The notes under the pieces: generated by a model
Database searches by the model: none
What the model saw: only the letters and a program-made list of their open reading frames with translations
What the model was told of the DNA's origin: nothing
Source: Trifolium pratense
Lineage: Eukaryota; Streptophyta; Magnoliopsida; Fabales; Fabaceae
Assembly: GCF_020283565.1 (NCBI RefSeq)
Contig: NC_060059.1
Coordinates: forward strand, 35,146,338 to 35,210,337
DNA: 64,000 nt
Reading direction: 5' to 3'
In this document: piece by piece, positions 61,832-64,000 of the stretch
How the letters are laid out: each line of letters opens with the position of its first letter
Position numbering within the stretch: the stretch's first letter is position 1
Program-made: the position numbers and the translations under genes

Positions 61832-64000
61832 TTAGCTTGATTGTTCAACACTGGGTTGTGATGCTCGGTGAAGGTTTGATTTGGAGGGAACAACTGCAGA
61901 CTGCTTCAGAGGCCTATGTCTTTCTTCTCCCTTCGAAGAAGCCAGCTTCTCAGGGCGAAAATGAGTTCCTTCCAACTCATTTTCTGTCTTTCTCTTTTTA
62001 ATCAATGCACTGCCTGCAACCCTGACATCATCTGGGGAACGGCTTGAACTCCCCTTTGCTTTTTCTTTTTTCGGACCATTCACAGGGGGGTGGAGAACCT
62101 GGGCATCTGTAACTGTATTAGAAACACCCTTATTCAATGAAGAATGACTGTTAGATTCTGGAGCTAATCGCTTTCGCACGTTCTGTTGTGAACTAGCAAC
62201 CGGTGGAACTGGAAAACCATCATCAGATTGAACATTCTCCTCCTGCTTAGGTACCAGTAACTTTTCCCTCTTAATGTTTTCCTGATCCTAACAATATGAG
62301 TAAAGCAATCAGATAGAAACAAAATTGAAACATAGTATTGAGTCCTGACAGTAAAATATCAAATATGTTTGTCATCATTTACCCAGACAACGAACAGAAA
62401 ATAAGTTCTCCCGTTCTTCTGATATTATCAATGGCCAAGATGAATTTATAGAACTTAAATCAAACAATAGACATTCAATAAACACTTGGCTAAAGGCATA
62501 CCTTATTTCTATTGTGTAGTGCTCTGCGCCTCTCTTTTGCCCTGCAAATTGCACGTTTGATCCCGTGGTTGTCCATGCAACCATTTGGCCATAGTTCTGC
62601 TAGCTGAAGACACGGGACTTAAAGTTAGAAAAAATTATGTTGTTTATATTTGAACACCAAAACACTGAACATTGAACACACACACACACAAATAACAAAC
62701 AGACGTGATGTAACAGACTCGAAATGAAAGAAAATGTCACAACGGTATGGCTAAAAAAATATTAATTGAGGACACTTTTTAGGGTCTTGTAGCACAGTGA
62801 TGTCATTTTATATTCAAATAAGTAACAAGTTGAGATGAAAAGCCAAGTTGAGCATAAATTCACAATACAATCCCTCATAATAATTAACACCAGCAATCCA
62901 ATAACTATCCTAGACCAATATTGAGAGGAAAGCATGGAGATTCAACTCACATCACAATACAACTTTCTGACTAGGGGACCTGCAGTTTCATCCAATCCCT
63001 GGAGCAATTGCAAACAAGATTCATTAAGAACAAGAATTTTCAAACCAAACCGAATCTTAAGAAAAAGTAATTAAGGTGAAAGTCTTCTGTACATCAACAA
63101 AAAGGTCATAGAGATCACAAATCTTGTCTTCCAATGCAGTGTCCATACTAAAATTACTTTTAGGTATTGCTTTTCCATCAGGACCCAATTCTTCATCACC
63201 AGATACTCCAGCTTGCTGCTGTTGCTGAAATGGAAGGAAAACAAACAAAAACACCGCAAATTAAACAACCCAAATTGCTGAAATGATCCAATAATCAACA
63301 TACAAAAAAAAAAAAGAATTGCAAAACAAACTCAAAATTGCATTGAATTCATCAAGAGAAACATCCACATAAAAGAATTAAGTATAGCACAGATTAATAT
63401 AATGGCAGGAACTAAATGAATGTAACAATGAACCAAATAAGAAAAGCAGCATTGAGCATGGAGTTGGCAAAAATATAACAAATTCAAACGATATTGAATG
63501 AAATAGAAAGTCAACTAAAATAAACCTCAGATTCAATAGATGGCGCCTGCATCTTTATCATCTCAACAACTTCCTTCTTTTTTTGTTCAAGCCTATCATG
63601 TTTCTCTTTCTTTGCAGACAAACCCACATTGATCATAATTTTTAAGTTTCTCTGCAGCAGGAAGACATTACATAAGATGATGTCATGATGACAAGATAAA
63701 TAATTTCATTGATTAAGGGAAAGTATATATAAGAATAGTTCTGAACAAATGGCAAGCTATCATGTAGATGTAAGAAACTCATAGAATTATAGGTAGTATT
63801 TGCTAGAATGAGATAGAACATATGGCTCCTATTTTATGTTTGATGCATTTAAAAATAGAAGGAAAAAATGGGACACAAGAACAAATGGTAAATTTTGATT
63901 CCACTAAAGAATAGGAACCAAACATGTGTTTCATTCAATTCTTTCTCAATGTCAAATGCTACCAAAGTGACATCACATTGAAGTACAGAAAAGGAGAAAT
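61832..64000 (-). CDS. UBN: Ubinuclein (HIRA histone-chaperone complex subunit), 3' part
   Basis: Ubinucleins join HIRA to deposit histone H3.3. Five minus-strand exons are visible: 63526-63651, 63093-63224, 62951-62998, 62502-62603 and 61832-62281. All are whole-codon exons. They encode NLKIMINVGLSAKKEKHDRL (coiled, basic), FSMDTALEDKICDLYDLFVD, GLDETAGPLVRKLYCD, LAELWPNGCMDNHGIKRAIC and RAKERRRALHNRNK, the conserved middle domain of plant ubinucleins. The last exon is a Ser/Lys-rich tail ending SQPSVEQSS. The Hpc2-related (HRD) N-terminal part lies beyond the right edge. Arabidopsis relatives At1g21610 and At1g77310 are annotated as wound-responsive family proteins. The final exon begins ENIKREKLL after a TCCTAACAATATG-bearing intron. 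Confidence 0.85.

Overview
The window looks like nuclear DNA of a flowering plant, most likely a papilionoid legume of the Medicago/Trifolium type. This is inferred from AT-rich, GT-AG-interrupted genes, tRNA-derived SINEs and the kinds of LINE, hAT, PIF, TRIM and Ty3/gypsy repeats; no single base proves the species.

Real host genes, left to right: the 3' part of an amino-acid permease (AAP; + strand, 228-2369); a PMT-family (DUF248) methyltransferase (- strand, 7038-11672, nine exons, 671 aa); a small TPR protein like TTC33 (-, 12990-16264, five exons, 192 aa); a 1951-aa CCCH zinc-finger protein with five C-terminal fingers, resembling SOP1/ZC3H3 (-, 19139-28214, ten exons); a receptor-like cytoplasmic kinase with an N-terminal universal-stress domain (-, 33356-37028, ten exons, 693 aa); and the 3' part of a ubinuclein gene (-, 61832 to beyond the right edge). 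Exon lengths sum to whole codons in all four complete genes, which supports the splice models. From memory, this gene set matches two duplicated Arabidopsis chromosome-1 segments (around At1g21570-21610 and At1g77230-77380), so it appears to be an old conserved block.

Between the genes lie mobile elements. A hAT-type element (5287-5919) sits inside a LINE remnant. Other LINE remnants lie at 16810-18190 and 32166-32720. A PIF/Harbinger element with two decayed ORFs occupies 39404-41942, a TRIM occupies 42742-43195, and there are several MITEs, foldback elements and SINEs.

The largest insertion is a young, apparently full-coding Ty3/gypsy Tat-lineage retrotransposon (47924-59579, 592-bp LTRs, intact 1980-aa gag-pol). 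It landed in a (TAA)n array of about 151 units, inside an intron of a partial, decayed signal peptide peptidase copy (45274-60079, -). A solo LTR of the same family lies at 29758-30281.

The most unusual structure is in the 3' part of that retrotransposon. A second gene runs antisense to gag-pol. It has its own TATA box, a probable leader intron, a coding intron and an intact spliced frame of 659 aa, and five short CGGGGAG/CTCCCCG hairpins lie in its leader intron. Antisense ORFs are known in the Tat lineage; the promoter, leader and hairpin array are read here from sequence only.
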